Positions 8,473 through 17,133 of a stretch of 64,000 nt of DNA are shown piece by piece. Source of the DNA: Rhizobium binae (GTDB lineage Bacteria; Pseudomonadota; Alphaproteobacteria; Rhizobiales; Rhizobiaceae); the NCBI RefSeq assembly GCF_017357225.1, contig NZ_CP071606.1:434001-498000 (forward strand), in the 5' to 3' direction. A model generated the notes under the pieces. The model was not told the DNA's origin, ran no database searches, and saw nothing but the letters and a program-made list of their open reading frames with translations. Position 1 is the first letter of the stretch, and every line of letters starts with the position of its first letter. Made by a program: the position numbers and the translations under genes.

Positions 8473-8537
8473 TGCCCTGTCCACTTCCAACTCTTCGCGC
8501 GGCGCATTCTGCCGTGTTCGCCGCGTGAGAAAGATTA

Positions 8538-8558
8538 TTTTGCATAGAAAATGCAAAA
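8538..8558. promoter_or_regulatory. Inverted repeat 1 between lrp-type gene and ABC operon
   Basis: Perfect 8-bp arms TTTTGCAT and ATGCAAAA are separated by AGAAA. AT-rich dyads of this kind are typical Lrp-family binding sites. The repeat overlaps the divergent promoter region. Confidence 0.6.
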
Positions 8559-8565
8559 GAGATCG

Positions 8566-8592
8566 AAATTGCGCGAAAAAACCGCGCAATTT
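8566..8592. promoter_or_regulatory. Inverted repeat 2 between lrp-type gene and ABC operon
   Basis: Perfect 10-bp arms AAATTGCGCG and CGCGCAATTT are separated by seven bases. Its centre lies about 31 bp from the centre of repeat 1, close to three helical turns, which suits cooperative binding of an Lrp-type oligomer. It could alternatively form an RNA hairpin in the ABC operon leader. Confidence 0.55.
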
Positions 8593-8632
8593 ATCATTAT
8601 CCTTCGCATCTCAAGTTCAGCCGGAACCATGC

Positions 8633-9412
8633 ATGTCGGACCAACCCTTTCCTGCTCTTCGCGTCGAAGATCTCCACAAAAGCTTCGGCTCGCAACAGGT
8701 TCTCAAGGGTATCTCGACCGAGGCCCGCAAGTCGGATGTCATCTCCATTATCGGCTCGTCGGGTTCTGGCAAGAGCACCTTCCTCAGATGCATCAATTTC
8801 CTGGAAACGCCGGATCGCGGGAGCATCGCCGTAAACGGCGAAGAGGTCGCGCTCAAAACCGGCCGCGGCGGGCGGCTGCAGCCGCAAAGCTGGCGGCAGG
8901 TCGAGCGTCTGCGAACCGGACTTGGCATGGTCTTTCAGAGCTTCAATCTCTGGGCTCATCGCACCGTGCTCGAAAACGTCATCGAGGCGCCGGTGCATGT
9001 CATGGGCGTTTCCAGGCGCGAAGCGATCGAAAAGGCGGAAGCCCTGCTGCACAAGGTCGGGCTCTTCGACAAGCGCGACGCCTATCCCGCCTTTCTCTCC
9101 GGCGGCCAGCAGCAGCGCGCGGCAATCGCAAGGGCGCTCTGCGTCGATCCCGCCGTCATGCTGTTCGACGAGCCGACATCGGCGCTCGATCCGGAACTGG
9201 TCGGCGAGGTCCTCAAGGTCATCCGCGATCTCGCGGATGAAGGTCGGACCATGCTGATCGTCACGCATGAAATGCGTTTCGCCCGCGATGTTTCGAGCCG
9301 CGTCCTCTTCCTGCATCAGGGGCGGATCGAAGAGGAAGGGCCGCCCGAGCAAGTTTTCGGGGCGCCGGTCAGCGCCCGCTGCCGGGAATTTACCCGTCTC
9401 AGCGCCCACTGA
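8633..9412 (+). CDS. Polar amino acid ABC transporter ATP-binding protein
   Basis: 259 residues of the GlnQ/HisP class. Walker A GSSGSGKST, the Q-loop FQSFNLWAH, signature [16 protein letters not shown], Walker [15 protein letters not shown] and switch histidine VTHEMRFA are all intact. The ATG at 8633 is the first start consistent with homologues; an upstream in-frame ATG at 8441 would overlap the divergent regulator. The HisP-like insertion after the Walker A region (GRGGRLQPQSWRQVERLR) is typical of histidine/opine-type systems. First gene of the operon with the binding protein, two permeases and homocysteine S-methyltransferase. Confidence 0.93.
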   Translation: MSDQPFPALRVEDLHKSFGSQQVLKGISTEARKSDVISIIGSSGSGKSTFLRCINFLETPDRGSIAVNGEEVALKTGRGGRLQPQSWRQVERLRTGLGMVFQSFNLWAHRTVLENVIEAPVHVMGVSRREAIEKAEALLHKVGLFDKRDAYPAFLSGGQQQRAAIARALCVDPAVMLFDEPTSALDPELVGEVLKVIRDLADEGRTMLIVTHEMRFARDVSSRVLFLHQGRIEEEGPPEQVFGAPVSARCREFTRLSAH

Positions 9413-9460
9413 TCCACGTCAGCCATCATCGACAACACACGAACCAGGAGAACCCCGCGA

Positions 9461-10234
9461 ATGAAACTGCTCCCTACGCTTTTTGCCGGCGCGGCCCTTG
9501 CGCTTTCGGCGGTCGCCGCGCAGGCCGAAGTCCGCTTCGGCGTCATGAACGAATCCTATCCGCCCTTCTTCGCCAAGGATGCGTCGGGTGAGTGGCAGGG
9601 ATGGGAAATCGACTTGATGAACGCCGTCTGCGCAGAGATAAAGGAAAAATGCTCGATCGTCGAGATTTCCTGGGACGGGCTCATTCCGGCGCTTGAGAGC
9701 AAGAAGTTCGACGTGATCTGGTCGTCGATGTCGAACACCGCCGAGCGCTCGAAGGTGATCGATTTCACCGACAAATATTACAACACTCCGAGCACCCTGA
9801 TCGGTCCCAAGGACCAGAAGCCGGGCGCCACGGCCGAAGACGTTAAGGGCAAGACCATCGGTATCCAGGTGTCGACGATCCAGTCGGAATATTACAAGAA
9901 GTATTTCGCCGAGGCTGCCGAGGAGAAGACCTACCAGACGCTAGACGAGGCGTTCCAGGACTTGGCTTCCGGCCGCATTGACTACGTCTTCGGTGATTCC
10001 CTGGCGCTCGACGCATTCCTGAAAAGCGACGGCGGCAGGGATTGCTGCGCCAAGATGGGCGATGTCGCCGACGACAAGGAGATTCTCGGCGCCGGCGTCT
10101 CGGGCGGTCTGCGCAAGGAAGACACGGAGCTGAAAGCCAAGCTGAATGCGGCGATTGCCGCCGTTCGCGCCAACGGCCAGTATGACGCCATCACCAAGAA
10201 GTACTTCGACTTCGACATCTACGGCGCGAAGTAA
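9461..10234 (+). CDS. Periplasmic amino acid-binding protein
   Basis: 257 residues, SBP_bac_3 family. The signal peptide spans about 1-21 (LLPTLFAGAALALSAVAAQA). The mature protein begins EVRFGVMNESYPPFF, and the ligand-lobe motif GWEIDLMNAVCAEI is the family hallmark; IDYVFGDSLAL near residue 180 marks the second lobe. Four cysteines in the mature part (VCAEIKEKC and DCCAK) could form disulfides. It is the solute receptor for the flanking permeases. The substrate is not shown by sequence; the operon context suggests a methionine-related or basic amino acid. Confidence 0.92.
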   Translation: MKLLPTLFAGAALALSAVAAQAEVRFGVMNESYPPFFAKDASGEWQGWEIDLMNAVCAEIKEKCSIVEISWDGLIPALESKKFDVIWSSMSNTAERSKVIDFTDKYYNTPSTLIGPKDQKPGATAEDVKGKTIGIQVSTIQSEYYKKYFAEAAEEKTYQTLDEAFQDLASGRIDYVFGDSLALDAFLKSDGGRDCCAKMGDVADDKEILGAGVSGGLRKEDTELKAKLNAAIAAVRANGQYDAITKKYFDFDIYGAK

Positions 10235-10246
10235 GCAGTCGGAACG

Positions 10247-10972
10247 ATGGCGGCTGCGCAACAAGGCATTCTGGACCTGCTGTCTCCCTATCCTCCGGGA
10301 TGGGGCGGCGTTCTCTTGACAGGTGCAGTCTCCACGGTCGCCATCTCGGCCTGTGCCTTCGCCATCGGCCTGCTGCTCGGCACCGGCGGCGCGCTCGGAA
10401 AGCTTTCGGGCAATCGCGCGCTCCGCCTCGTGCTCGATCTCTACACCACTGTCATCCGCGCGGTTCCCGAGCTGATCCTGATCGTCGGCCTCTATTATGC
10501 CGGCACCGACGGCCTCAACCGGCTGCTGGCTGCGATGGACCTGCCGCCGGTCGAAGTGAACGGCTTCGTCGCCGCCGTTGCCGTCCTCGGCTTCGTACAG
10601 GGCGCCTATATGACCGAGGTGCTGCGCGGCGCGATCCTCGCCATTCCCACCGGCCAGATCGAGGCGGCCAAGGCCTTCGGCATGGGGCCGGTGCTGCGGT
10701 TTCGCCGCGTCCTGCTGCCGGCGCTTTTGCCGAACGCGCTGCCCGGGCTTGCCAATCTGTGGATGTCGGTCACCAAGGACAGCGCGCTCGTCGCCGTCGT
10801 CGGCTACCAGGAACTGGCGCTCGCCACTCGGCTTGCCGGTGCAAGCACCAAGCATTACTTCGTCTTCTTCCTCGCCTCGGCCCTTCTTTACCTCGCCATC
10901 ACGCTCGTTTCCAACGTTGCCTTCAAGTTGATCGAGGGACGGGTGCGACGCGGACAGCCTCGTCTTGCCTGA
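10247..10972 (+). CDS. Amino acid ABC transporter permease (HisQ-type)
   Basis: 241 residues with five or six hydrophobic segments and the BPD_transp_1 coupling loop AAKAFGMGPVLRFRRVLLPALLPNALPG that docks with the ATPase. A stretch TVIRAVPELILIVGLYYAG early in the protein is typical of the His/Glu/Gln/Arg subfamily. It begins 12 bases after the binding-protein gene and is followed 15 bases later by the second permease, so the two form the heterodimeric channel. Confidence 0.92.
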   Translation: MAAAQQGILDLLSPYPPGWGGVLLTGAVSTVAISACAFAIGLLLGTGGALGKLSGNRALRLVLDLYTTVIRAVPELILIVGLYYAGTDGLNRLLAAMDLPPVEVNGFVAAVAVLGFVQGAYMTEVLRGAILAIPTGQIEAAKAFGMGPVLRFRRVLLPALLPNALPGLANLWMSVTKDSALVAVVGYQELALATRLAGASTKHYFVFFLASALLYLAITLVSNVAFKLIEGRVRRGQPRLA

Positions 10973-10987
10973 AGAAAGCGCCGCCGC

Positions 10988-11677
10988 ATGAGCTTCGCCT
11001 GGATCTCTTCCTATTGGCCGCTTCTTCTGACCGGCGCCTGGCAGACTGTGTCGCTGTTGGTCATTTCGGTTGTGTTTGGCTTCATCATCGCGATCGGTCT
11101 TGCCTTCGCGCAGGTCAGCGGCGGCAGGCTGACACGGCTTCTCGCCCGCGGCTACTGCACCTTCTTCCGCGGCACGCCGCTGCTGATCCAGCTCTGGCTC
11201 CTCTATTATGGCGTCGGCTCGCTGCTGCCGATGGTTCCCGGCATCCGCCAGAGCCTGTTCTGGCCGATCCTGCGCGAAGGCTTCTTCTTCGCTGCGGTCA
11301 GCTTCACGCTGAACTATGCCGCCTATGAGGCGGAGGTGCTGCGCGGCGCCCTGCTCGCCGTTCCCAAAGGCGAACTCGAAGCCGGCCGGGCCTTCGGCCT
11401 GTCGCCGTGGAAGCTGACCCGCCGCATCTGGCTGCCGCGCGCCATCCGCATCGCACTGCCGACGATTGCCGGCGAGATCGTCATGCAGCTGAAGGCGACG
11501 CCGCTCGCCTTCACGGTGACGGTGATGGATCTCTATGCCGTGGCTAACAAGGTTCGCCAGGACACGCTGCTCGTCTACGAGCCGCTGCTTGTCGTCACCC
11601 TTTTCTATCTCGCCCTGACCGCCGTCATCGCCCGCGTCTTTCGAGGTCTCGAAGCGCAGGTGCCGGTGCGGCGTTAG
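10988..11677 (+). CDS. Amino acid ABC transporter permease (HisM-type)
   Basis: 229 residues, second membrane subunit of the same importer. FFRGTPLLIQLWLLYYG and the EAA loop LEAGRAFGLSPWKLTRRIWLPRAIRIALP are canonical HisM/ArtM features. Overlaps or gaps with neighbours are small, showing a single transcription unit with genes from 8633 to 12698. Confidence 0.92.
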   Translation: MSFAWISSYWPLLLTGAWQTVSLLVISVVFGFIIAIGLAFAQVSGGRLTRLLARGYCTFFRGTPLLIQLWLLYYGVGSLLPMVPGIRQSLFWPILREGFFFAAVSFTLNYAAYEAEVLRGALLAVPKGELEAGRAFGLSPWKLTRRIWLPRAIRIALPTIAGEIVMQLKATPLAFTVTVMDLYAVANKVRQDTLLVYEPLLVVTLFYLALTAVIARVFRGLEAQVPVRR

Positions 11678-11789
11678 CCGAGAGAAGGGACCGGCGATGA
11701 ACCCCGGCGCGTATCGACGCGCGCCTCGCTTTGCTTCTTATGAAAAGCCCGCCGCCGGCAACGGCGCGCCAGCCTGAATGGAGACCTTC

Positions 11790-12698
11790 ATGAGCACGAC
11801 ACGAATCCTCGATGGCGGCATGAGCCGCGAACTGCTGCGGCTCGGCGCCGAGTTGAAACAGCCGGAATGGTCGGCCCTGGCGCTGATCAATTCGCCGGAT
11901 ATCGTCCGCGAGGTGCATCAGGAATTCATCGCCGCCGGCTCTGAGATCATTACAACGAACAGCTATGCGCTGGTGCCCTTCCATATCGGCGAGGAACGGT
12001 TTCAGACGGAGGGCGCAGCACTAATCCGTCTTGCCGGCCGCCTGGCGCGTGAGGCGGCCGATTCCGCTGCCGGTCGCAAGGTGCTGGTCGCCGGTTCGCT
12101 GCCGCCGATCTTCGGTTCCTACGAGCCGCAGAATTTTCAGCCTGAGCGGGTGCAGGACTATCTCAAGGTCTTGGTCGAAAACCTCGCCCCCTTCGTCGAC
12201 ATATGGCTCGGCGAGACGCTGAGTCTGGTCGCCGAGGCCGAGGCCGTCCGCGAGGCGGTGGCGGCATCGGGCAAACCCTTCTGGATTTCCTTCACGCTGG
12301 CCGATGACAAGTCGGATATCGAAAGCGGCGAGCCGAAGCTTCGTTCCGGCGAAAGCGTCGAGGCGGCGGCATTCTGGGCGGTGTCGTCGGGTGCTGAGGC
12401 CTTCCTGTTCAACTGCAGCAAGCCCGAGGTCATGCAGCGCGCCGTCGAGACGGCCGCCCAGACGTTTCGGAAGGCGGCCGCCCAGATCGAAATCGGCGTC
12501 TATGCCAATGCCTTCGAAGGGGAACAGGGCGCATCGGCCGCCAATGAAGGCCTGCACGAGACGCGCGACGATCTGAACGATGCCGCCTATTCGCGCTTTG
12601 CCTGCTCTTGGGCCGAAGCTGGTGCCACGATCATCGGCGGCTGCTGCGGCATCGGCGCTGCCCATATCCATCGCCTCGGCAAGATGCTTCGAAGCTGA
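11790..12698 (+). CDS. mmuM: Homocysteine S-methyltransferase family protein
   Basis: 302 residues. The zinc-binding cysteines of the family are present: FNCSKPEV (first Cys, near residue 205) and GGCCGIGAAHI near the C-terminus. The N-terminal start RILDGGMSRELLRLG and the helix segment EITTNSYA match the MmuM/BHMT-type barrel. The enzyme transfers a methyl group from a donor such as S-methylmethionine to homocysteine to give methionine in the cytoplasm. The start at 11790 is preferred because TGGAGAC lies directly before it; the ATG at 11778 is part of that ribosome site. The position at the end of an amino acid ABC operon suggests that the transporter may import the methyl donor; this is an inference. 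Confidence 0.85.
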   Translation: MSTTRILDGGMSRELLRLGAELKQPEWSALALINSPDIVREVHQEFIAAGSEIITTNSYALVPFHIGEERFQTEGAALIRLAGRLAREAADSAAGRKVLVAGSLPPIFGSYEPQNFQPERVQDYLKVLVENLAPFVDIWLGETLSLVAEAEAVREAVAASGKPFWISFTLADDKSDIESGEPKLRSGESVEAAAFWAVSSGAEAFLFNCSKPEVMQRAVETAAQTFRKAAAQIEIGVYANAFEGEQGASAANEGLHETRDDLNDAAYSRFACSWAEAGATIIGGCCGIGAAHIHRLGKMLRS

Positions 12699-12789
12699 TG
12701 TTGAAGCTTGATCGTCCGAGAGGGAACTGCCGGCGCTCACCCAGCGCTCGGGCTCTTTCGGTGGCCTCGCCTGCGGGCGTCGAAACCAA

Positions 12790-13227
12790 TTATTCCGCCT
12801 TCGGCGCCGTCTTCTGAAGCTCGAGCAGAATCTCGATCAGTTTCGGCGCCATCACCCTGATCTCTGACAGGTGGACGGCGCTCAACCTCGTCAGAAGCTC
12901 GTCGGCCCTCTCGGTCAGAAGGATCGTCTGGCGGCGCCTGTCGGTCGGGTCGGCATGGCGTTCGACGAGCCCGGCATCCGACAGTCGTCCGACGAGTTCG
13001 GTTGCCGTATGTGGCGCGATGATCAGCCGCTCCGCCAGCATGCCGATGGTCATCGCTTCAGCGCCGCGTTGTCCCTTGATCGCCAGCAGCGCCTGATGCT
13101 GCTGGACGGGCAATCCTTCCGACTGGGCGGCTGAGGCGCTGAAGTCCATGAACTGGCGAAGCGCGAATCTGAGGTCGGCGAGCGCCTCGTAATCCTCCTG
13201 TCTCAGCGGCGGCGGGATTTTCTTCAC
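12790..13227 (-). CDS. MarR-family transcriptional regulator
   Basis: 145 residues from a GTG start at 13227, chosen because GAGGAGA lies six bases upstream. The winged-helix core is clear: LLAIKGQRGAEAMTIGMLAERLIIAPHTATELVGRLSDAGLVERHADPTDRR with the DxR wing. The C-terminal helix is typical of the dimerisation part. It is divergent from the CLC gene, and a perfect palindrome lies between the two, so it probably represses that gene and itself. Confidence 0.87.
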   Translation of the reverse strand: MKKIPPPLRQEDYEALADLRFALRQFMDFSASAAQSEGLPVQQHQALLAIKGQRGAEAMTIGMLAERLIIAPHTATELVGRLSDAGLVERHADPTDRRRQTILLTERADELLTRLSAVHLSEIRVMAPKLIEILLELQKTAPKAE

Positions 13228-13369
13228 ACTCGTTCTCCTCTGCCGCTTGGTTCGCAGCAAGCGATCCTTGCGCGCACTATTGCAGATCCCGAATAGATGG
13301 GCAGCCGCAAGCCGGTCAAGTCAGGTACCTGCCGCGACATTTTCGCCTCCCAACGTTCCTCGGTTGATT

Positions 13370-13388
13370 TATATCGTAATACGATATA
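13370..13388. promoter_or_regulatory. Palindromic operator between marR-type gene and CLC gene
   Basis: Perfect 9-bp arms TATATCGTA and TACGATATA around a single central base. This size and AT-rich symmetry match MarR-family operators. It lies 45 bp upstream of the CLC start codon and about 140 bp upstream of the regulator start. Confidence 0.7.
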
Positions 13389-13432
13389 ATGACCCGCACA
13401 AACCGACCCTTTTCCGTGTAGCAGAGGCTTCC

Positions 13433-15247
13433 ATGGCGCAGCATCAACCAAGCAACCGGCCGCATGATTTCACCGGCGGTCTCTCCCGGCGCGAGGCCGG
13501 TGATTTCACCACCGACAGGCGGGTCCTCGTGCTGGTCGGAATGGCCGTCATCGTCGGCACATCAGGCGCCTTTGCGGCGTGGTGCCTCGTCAGCCTGATT
13601 GCGCTGGTGACGAATGTCGTCTGGTTCGGAGAGATCGGCATCGAGCCGGCTTCCCTGGCGGCCGTGCCGCGGTCGCTCTGGGTGGTGCTGGTACCGCCGC
13701 TCGGCGGGCTCGCCATTGGCCTGATGGCCCGTTTCGGGTCGGAAAAAATCCGCGGCCACGGCATTCCGGAGGCGATCGAAGCCATTCTGATCGGCGGCAG
13801 CCGGATGTCGCCGAAAGTTGCGGTCCTGAAGCCGCTATCCTCGGCGATCTCGATCGGAACCGGCGGCCCGTTCGGCGCCGAGGGGCCGATCATCATGACC
13901 GGAGGGGCGATCGGATCGCTGTTCGCCCAGTTCTTTCACATGAGCGCCGCCGAGCGCAAGACGCTGCTCGTCGCGGGTGCCGCCGCCGGCATGACGGCGA
14001 TTTTCGGCTCGCCGATCGCCGCGGTCATGCTGGCGGTTGAACTGCTGCTGTTCGAATGGAAACCGCGCAGCTTCATTCCCGTCGCCGTCGCCGCATGCGT
14101 GTCGATCTGCTGGCGCCCGCTGCTCTTCGGCGTCGGTCCGCTGTTCCCGACGCATTTCCAGGTCACCTTGCCCTGGTGGGGGATTCTTGCCTGTGCGGCG
14201 ATGGGCATCATTTCTGGGCTGCAGTCGGGGCTGCTGACGACGCTGCTCTACAGGATCGAGGATCTGTTCGAGGCACTGCCGATCCACTGGATGTGGTGGC
14301 CGACGCTCGGCGGTCTCGTCATCGGCCTCGGCGGCCTTATCGAACCCAGGGCGATGGGTGTCGGCTACGACATCATCGACAGCCTGCTCAACAACCGGCT
14401 GCTTGCGCCGGCGGTACTGTCGATCCTCTTGGTGAAGACGATCATCTGGCTGTTTGCCCTGTCGTCGGGCACCTCGGGCGGTGTGCTCGCGCCGCTTCTC
14501 ATCTTCGGGGGCGCTCTCGGCTGGCTGGTCGGGCTTGTCATGCCTGGCAATGATCCCGGCTTCTGGGCGCTGCTTGGAATGGCGGCGATGATGGGCGGAA
14601 CCATGCGCGCGCCGCTGACGGGCACCTTCTTCGCGATGGAGATCACTGGCGACGTCGGCGCACTGGTTCCCCTGCTCGCCACAACGGTGGTGGCCTATGC
14701 CGTCACGGTGCTGCTGTTGCGCCGCTCGATCCTCACCGAAAAGATCGCGCGCCGCGGGCAGCACATCTCCCGCGAATATGGCGTCGATCCTTTCGAGCTC
14801 TCCCGGGCAAGGGAAATTATGATCACCGATGTCGACACGCTTCCCGTTGCCATGACGGTGGGCGAGACCTGCGATTTCTTCGTCTCCGAGCAGAAGACGC
14901 ACCGGATCTACCCGGTGGTCGATGCTCAGGGAAAACTGGCCGGTATCGTCTCGCGGGCCGATGCCCTGCTCTGGCAGGGCAAGCCCGACCTCGCCGCCCA
15001 GACGCTTGGCGAAACCGTCACGGATGATTCCGTTCCCGCCGGGCACCCTGACGATACCGTTGCCTTCATTGCCGATCTGATGCTGTCGACCGACAATGGC
15101 CGTATCCCGATCATCGATCCGGCATCGGGCAGACTGTGCGGCCTGATCGCCCGAAAGGATCTGCTGCGGCTGCGAAGTTCCTTAAGGTCCGCGGAACTGG
15201 ACCGGCGGCCCTATCTTGCTGCTGGTCCGAGGAGCAAGTTGCGGTAG
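13433..15247 (+). CDS. CLC-family chloride channel/antiporter with CBS domains
   Basis: 604 residues. The membrane domain (about 30-440) has the three selectivity motifs: GHGIPEAIEAI (usual GSGIP), GAEGPIIMTGG with the gating glutamate, and GTSGGVLAPLLIFGG (the GxFxP-like site). The cytoplasmic tail (about 460-600) contains two CBS domains, IMITDVDTLPVAMTVGETCDFF and a second ending in NGRIPIIDPASGRLCGLIARKDLLR, which in relatives bind adenine nucleotides. The start at 13433 follows the operator; an upstream frame from 13247 would overlap the regulator. It moves chloride or another anion across the inner membrane. Confidence 0.92.
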   Translation: MAQHQPSNRPHDFTGGLSRREAGDFTTDRRVLVLVGMAVIVGTSGAFAAWCLVSLIALVTNVVWFGEIGIEPASLAAVPRSLWVVLVPPLGGLAIGLMARFGSEKIRGHGIPEAIEAILIGGSRMSPKVAVLKPLSSAISIGTGGPFGAEGPIIMTGGAIGSLFAQFFHMSAAERKTLLVAGAAAGMTAIFGSPIAAVMLAVELLLFEWKPRSFIPVAVAACVSICWRPLLFGVGPLFPTHFQVTLPWWGILACAAMGIISGLQSGLLTTLLYRIEDLFEALPIHWMWWPTLGGLVIGLGGLIEPRAMGVGYDIIDSLLNNRLLAPAVLSILLVKTIIWLFALSSGTSGGVLAPLLIFGGALGWLVGLVMPGNDPGFWALLGMAAMMGGTMRAPLTGTFFAMEITGDVGALVPLLATTVVAYAVTVLLLRRSILTEKIARRGQHISREYGVDPFELSRAREIMITDVDTLPVAMTVGETCDFFVSEQKTHRIYPVVDAQGKLAGIVSRADALLWQGKPDLAAQTLGETVTDDSVPAGHPDDTVAFIADLMLSTDNGRIPIIDPASGRLCGLIARKDLLRLRSSLRSAELDRRPYLAAGPRSKLR

Positions 15248-15284
15248 CGTTTTGCGGTTTCTTTCGCATCTCTGCCGCAGCTGC

Positions 15285-15322
15285 CACGCGTCGCATGAAT
15301 CAGGTCCCATGCGACGCGTGTT
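15285..15322. terminator. Bidirectional terminator between convergent CLC and ABC genes
   Basis: A 13-bp perfect inverted repeat (CACGCGTCGCATG / CATGCGACGCGTG) with a ten-base loop, followed by TTT on the plus strand. It sits between the CLC stop at 15247 and the convergent ATPase stop at 15338. Confidence 0.7.
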
Positions 15323-15337
15323 TGCGTCTGAAGGCCT

Positions 15338-16111
15338 TCAATGCAGCCCGAACAGATTGAGCAGCTCTTCGCGATGCCGGACGAATTCCGGCGCGCTGCG
15401 GTCGCGCGGACGCGGCAGATCGATGTCGATCAGGCGCGGCTCGCCGCCCTTCTCCCGCGGCAGGATCAGAATCCGGTCGGCCAGATAGATCGCCTCCTCG
15501 AGATCGTGGGTGACGAGAATGGTCGTCACATCCTCGTCGCGCCAGATCCGGGCGAGCTCCTGCTGCATGCCGATTTTGGTCATCGCATCGAGCGCGCCGA
15601 GCGGTTCGTCGAGCAGCAGGATTTCCGGCTGAACGGCAAGCGCCCGGGCGATGCCGACGCGTTGCGCCATGCCTCCTGAGAGCTGGCGGGGATAGGCGGT
15701 CTCGAATTGCTGCAGGCCGACAAGCTTGACGTAGTGGCGCGCCCGTCCCCTCGCCTGCTCGCGGGTGAGACCTCTCGTTTCCAGCCCGAAGGCGACGTTG
15801 CCGAGCACATCAAGCCAGGGCAGAAGGCGCGGCTCCTGGAAGATGACGGCGCGTTCCGCGCCGACGCCGCGGATTGCCTCGCCGTCGACGAGCACCTCAC
15901 CGGTATCGGACTCTTCGAGACCGGCGAGAACCCGGAGCAGGGTCGTCTTGCCCGAGCCGCTGGCGCCGACGATGGCGAGGCTTTCGCCGGAGCGGATATG
16001 GAGATTGATATCCTTCAGAACCTGCAGCGGCTTGCCGTTCAGCCTGTAGGATTTGGAGAGGTGACGGATCGTCACCTCTCCGCGGCGAATATCCTCAGCG
16101 ACGCTCATCAC
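15338..16111 (-). CDS. Sulfonate/nitrate-type ABC transporter ATP-binding protein
   Basis: 257 residues of the SsuB/TauB class: Walker A GASGSGKTT, FQEPRLLPWLDVLGNV Q-loop, signature LSGGMAQRVGIARALA, Walker B ILLLDEPLGALDAMT, and VTHDLEEAIYLADRI. Two adjacent ATG codons occur at the start; either is possible. It is the last gene of a minus-strand set with binding protein, permease and monooxygenase. Confidence 0.92.
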   Translation of the reverse strand: MMSVAEDIRRGEVTIRHLSKSYRLNGKPLQVLKDINLHIRSGESLAIVGASGSGKTTLLRVLAGLEESDTGEVLVDGEAIRGVGAERAVIFQEPRLLPWLDVLGNVAFGLETRGLTREQARGRARHYVKLVGLQQFETAYPRQLSGGMAQRVGIARALAVQPEILLLDEPLGALDAMTKIGMQQELARIWRDEDVTTILVTHDLEEAIYLADRILILPREKGGEPRLIDIDLPRPRDRSAPEFVRHREELLNLFGLH

Positions 16112-16117
16112 GCTTCC

Positions 16118-17101
16118 TCAGTTGCTGGCCGGCTTGCTATCGGCGGTAAAGAGAATGTCCTTGGCCGCCAGCTGGCCTTGCTTCAGCTTGCCCTCGCGAA
16201 CCAGGACGTCGATCCAGAACTGGATGTCGCGCTCGACTGGCAGGCCGCCGGCGCGTACGCCGTAGCCGCGGAAATATTGTGCGATATCAGAGTTTTCGCC
16301 GCGTTCGGCCAGGGCCTTCGCCAGGATCTTCTTGGTTTCCTCGGGATGTTCGCGGGCATAGTCGAGGGCGCGGGCCGATTGCTCGACGAAGATCTTCGCG
16401 GTCTCGGGATGCTGCTGAATAAAATCGCGGCGCAGGACCACGAAGCCGCCGGCGATGTCGCCGAGCACGTCGGTATCGTCGAAGACCGCACGCAGGCCGC
16501 CGTCCTTCAGCGCCGCGCCCTCGAAGGTCGTCTGCCAGTAGCCGAAGGCGGCAATATCGACCTGCTTGGAGCGCAGCACCTGTTCGAGCTGCGGGCCGGG
16601 AACGACGACCTGGTTGGCGGAGTCGCTCGGCAGGCCGACGGAATGCAGGGCTTCGCGGATGGTGTAATCGAGATGGGCGCCGAGCGTGTTGACGGCGATG
16701 CTCTTGCCGGCAATGTCCTTGATGCTTTTGATCGGGCTGTCTTCCAGCACGTAGAAGGTCGACTGCACCTCGTCATTAATGCCGTTCGATGGATAGGCGG
16801 CGACGAAGTCGTTGCCGCCGATGATCGAATTCAGGACGGCGGAGGTGGCGGCGCTGCCGATCTCCACATCCCCGGATGCAAGGGCAATGAGAGAGGCCGG
16901 GCCGCCCTGGGCATAGCCGACATTTTCAAACGTGATGCCGGTGTCCTTGAAATAACCGAGCGCGTCGGCGAGTTCATGGGCGGCAAGGCCGCCCTGGCTC
17001 GCGAGATAGCGCAGTTTCACCGTGTCGGTTGCTGCGGCCGGCGTGGCAAGACCGAGAGCGATCACTGCCGGCAGGAGAAGGTTGCGGGGATGGAAGGTCA
17101 T
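16118..17101 (-). CDS. Periplasmic binding protein, aliphatic sulfonate (SsuA) type
   Basis: 327 residues with an N-terminal signal peptide (about 1-25, LLLPAVIALGLATPAAA). The NMT1/SsuA-like fold is indicated by VKLRYLASQGGLAAHELADALGYFKDTGI and GGPASLIALASGDVEIG. AAGGACA-like sequence precedes the ATG. It would capture a sulfonate, taurine-like compound or related organosulfur solute for the permease upstream. Exact substrate is uncertain because this family also binds nitrate and pyrimidine precursors. Confidence 0.88.
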   Translation of the reverse strand: MTFHPRNLLLPAVIALGLATPAAATDTVKLRYLASQGGLAAHELADALGYFKDTGITFENVGYAQGGPASLIALASGDVEIGSAATSAVLNSIIGGNDFVAAYPSNGINDEVQSTFYVLEDSPIKSIKDIAGKSIAVNTLGAHLDYTIREALHSVGLPSDSANQVVVPGPQLEQVLRSKQVDIAAFGYWQTTFEGAALKDGGLRAVFDDTDVLGDIAGGFVVLRRDFIQQHPETAKIFVEQSARALDYAREHPEETKKILAKALAERGENSDIAQYFRGYGVRAGGLPVERDIQFWIDVLVREGKLKQGQLAAKDILFTADSKPASN

Positions 17102-17133
17102 GACGACGTGTCCTTTCGGAAGGGGAGAAGCGG

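Noticed and set aside
11704..11723. GC-rich inverted repeat between the second permease and the methyltransferase gene
   Set aside because: Only six-base arms in a GC-rich context; not enough to call a terminator.
13835..15046. 403-codon minus-strand frame opposite the CLC gene
   Set aside because: Its sequence is Arg/Gln/His-rich without motifs; the plus-strand gene has all CLC signatures.
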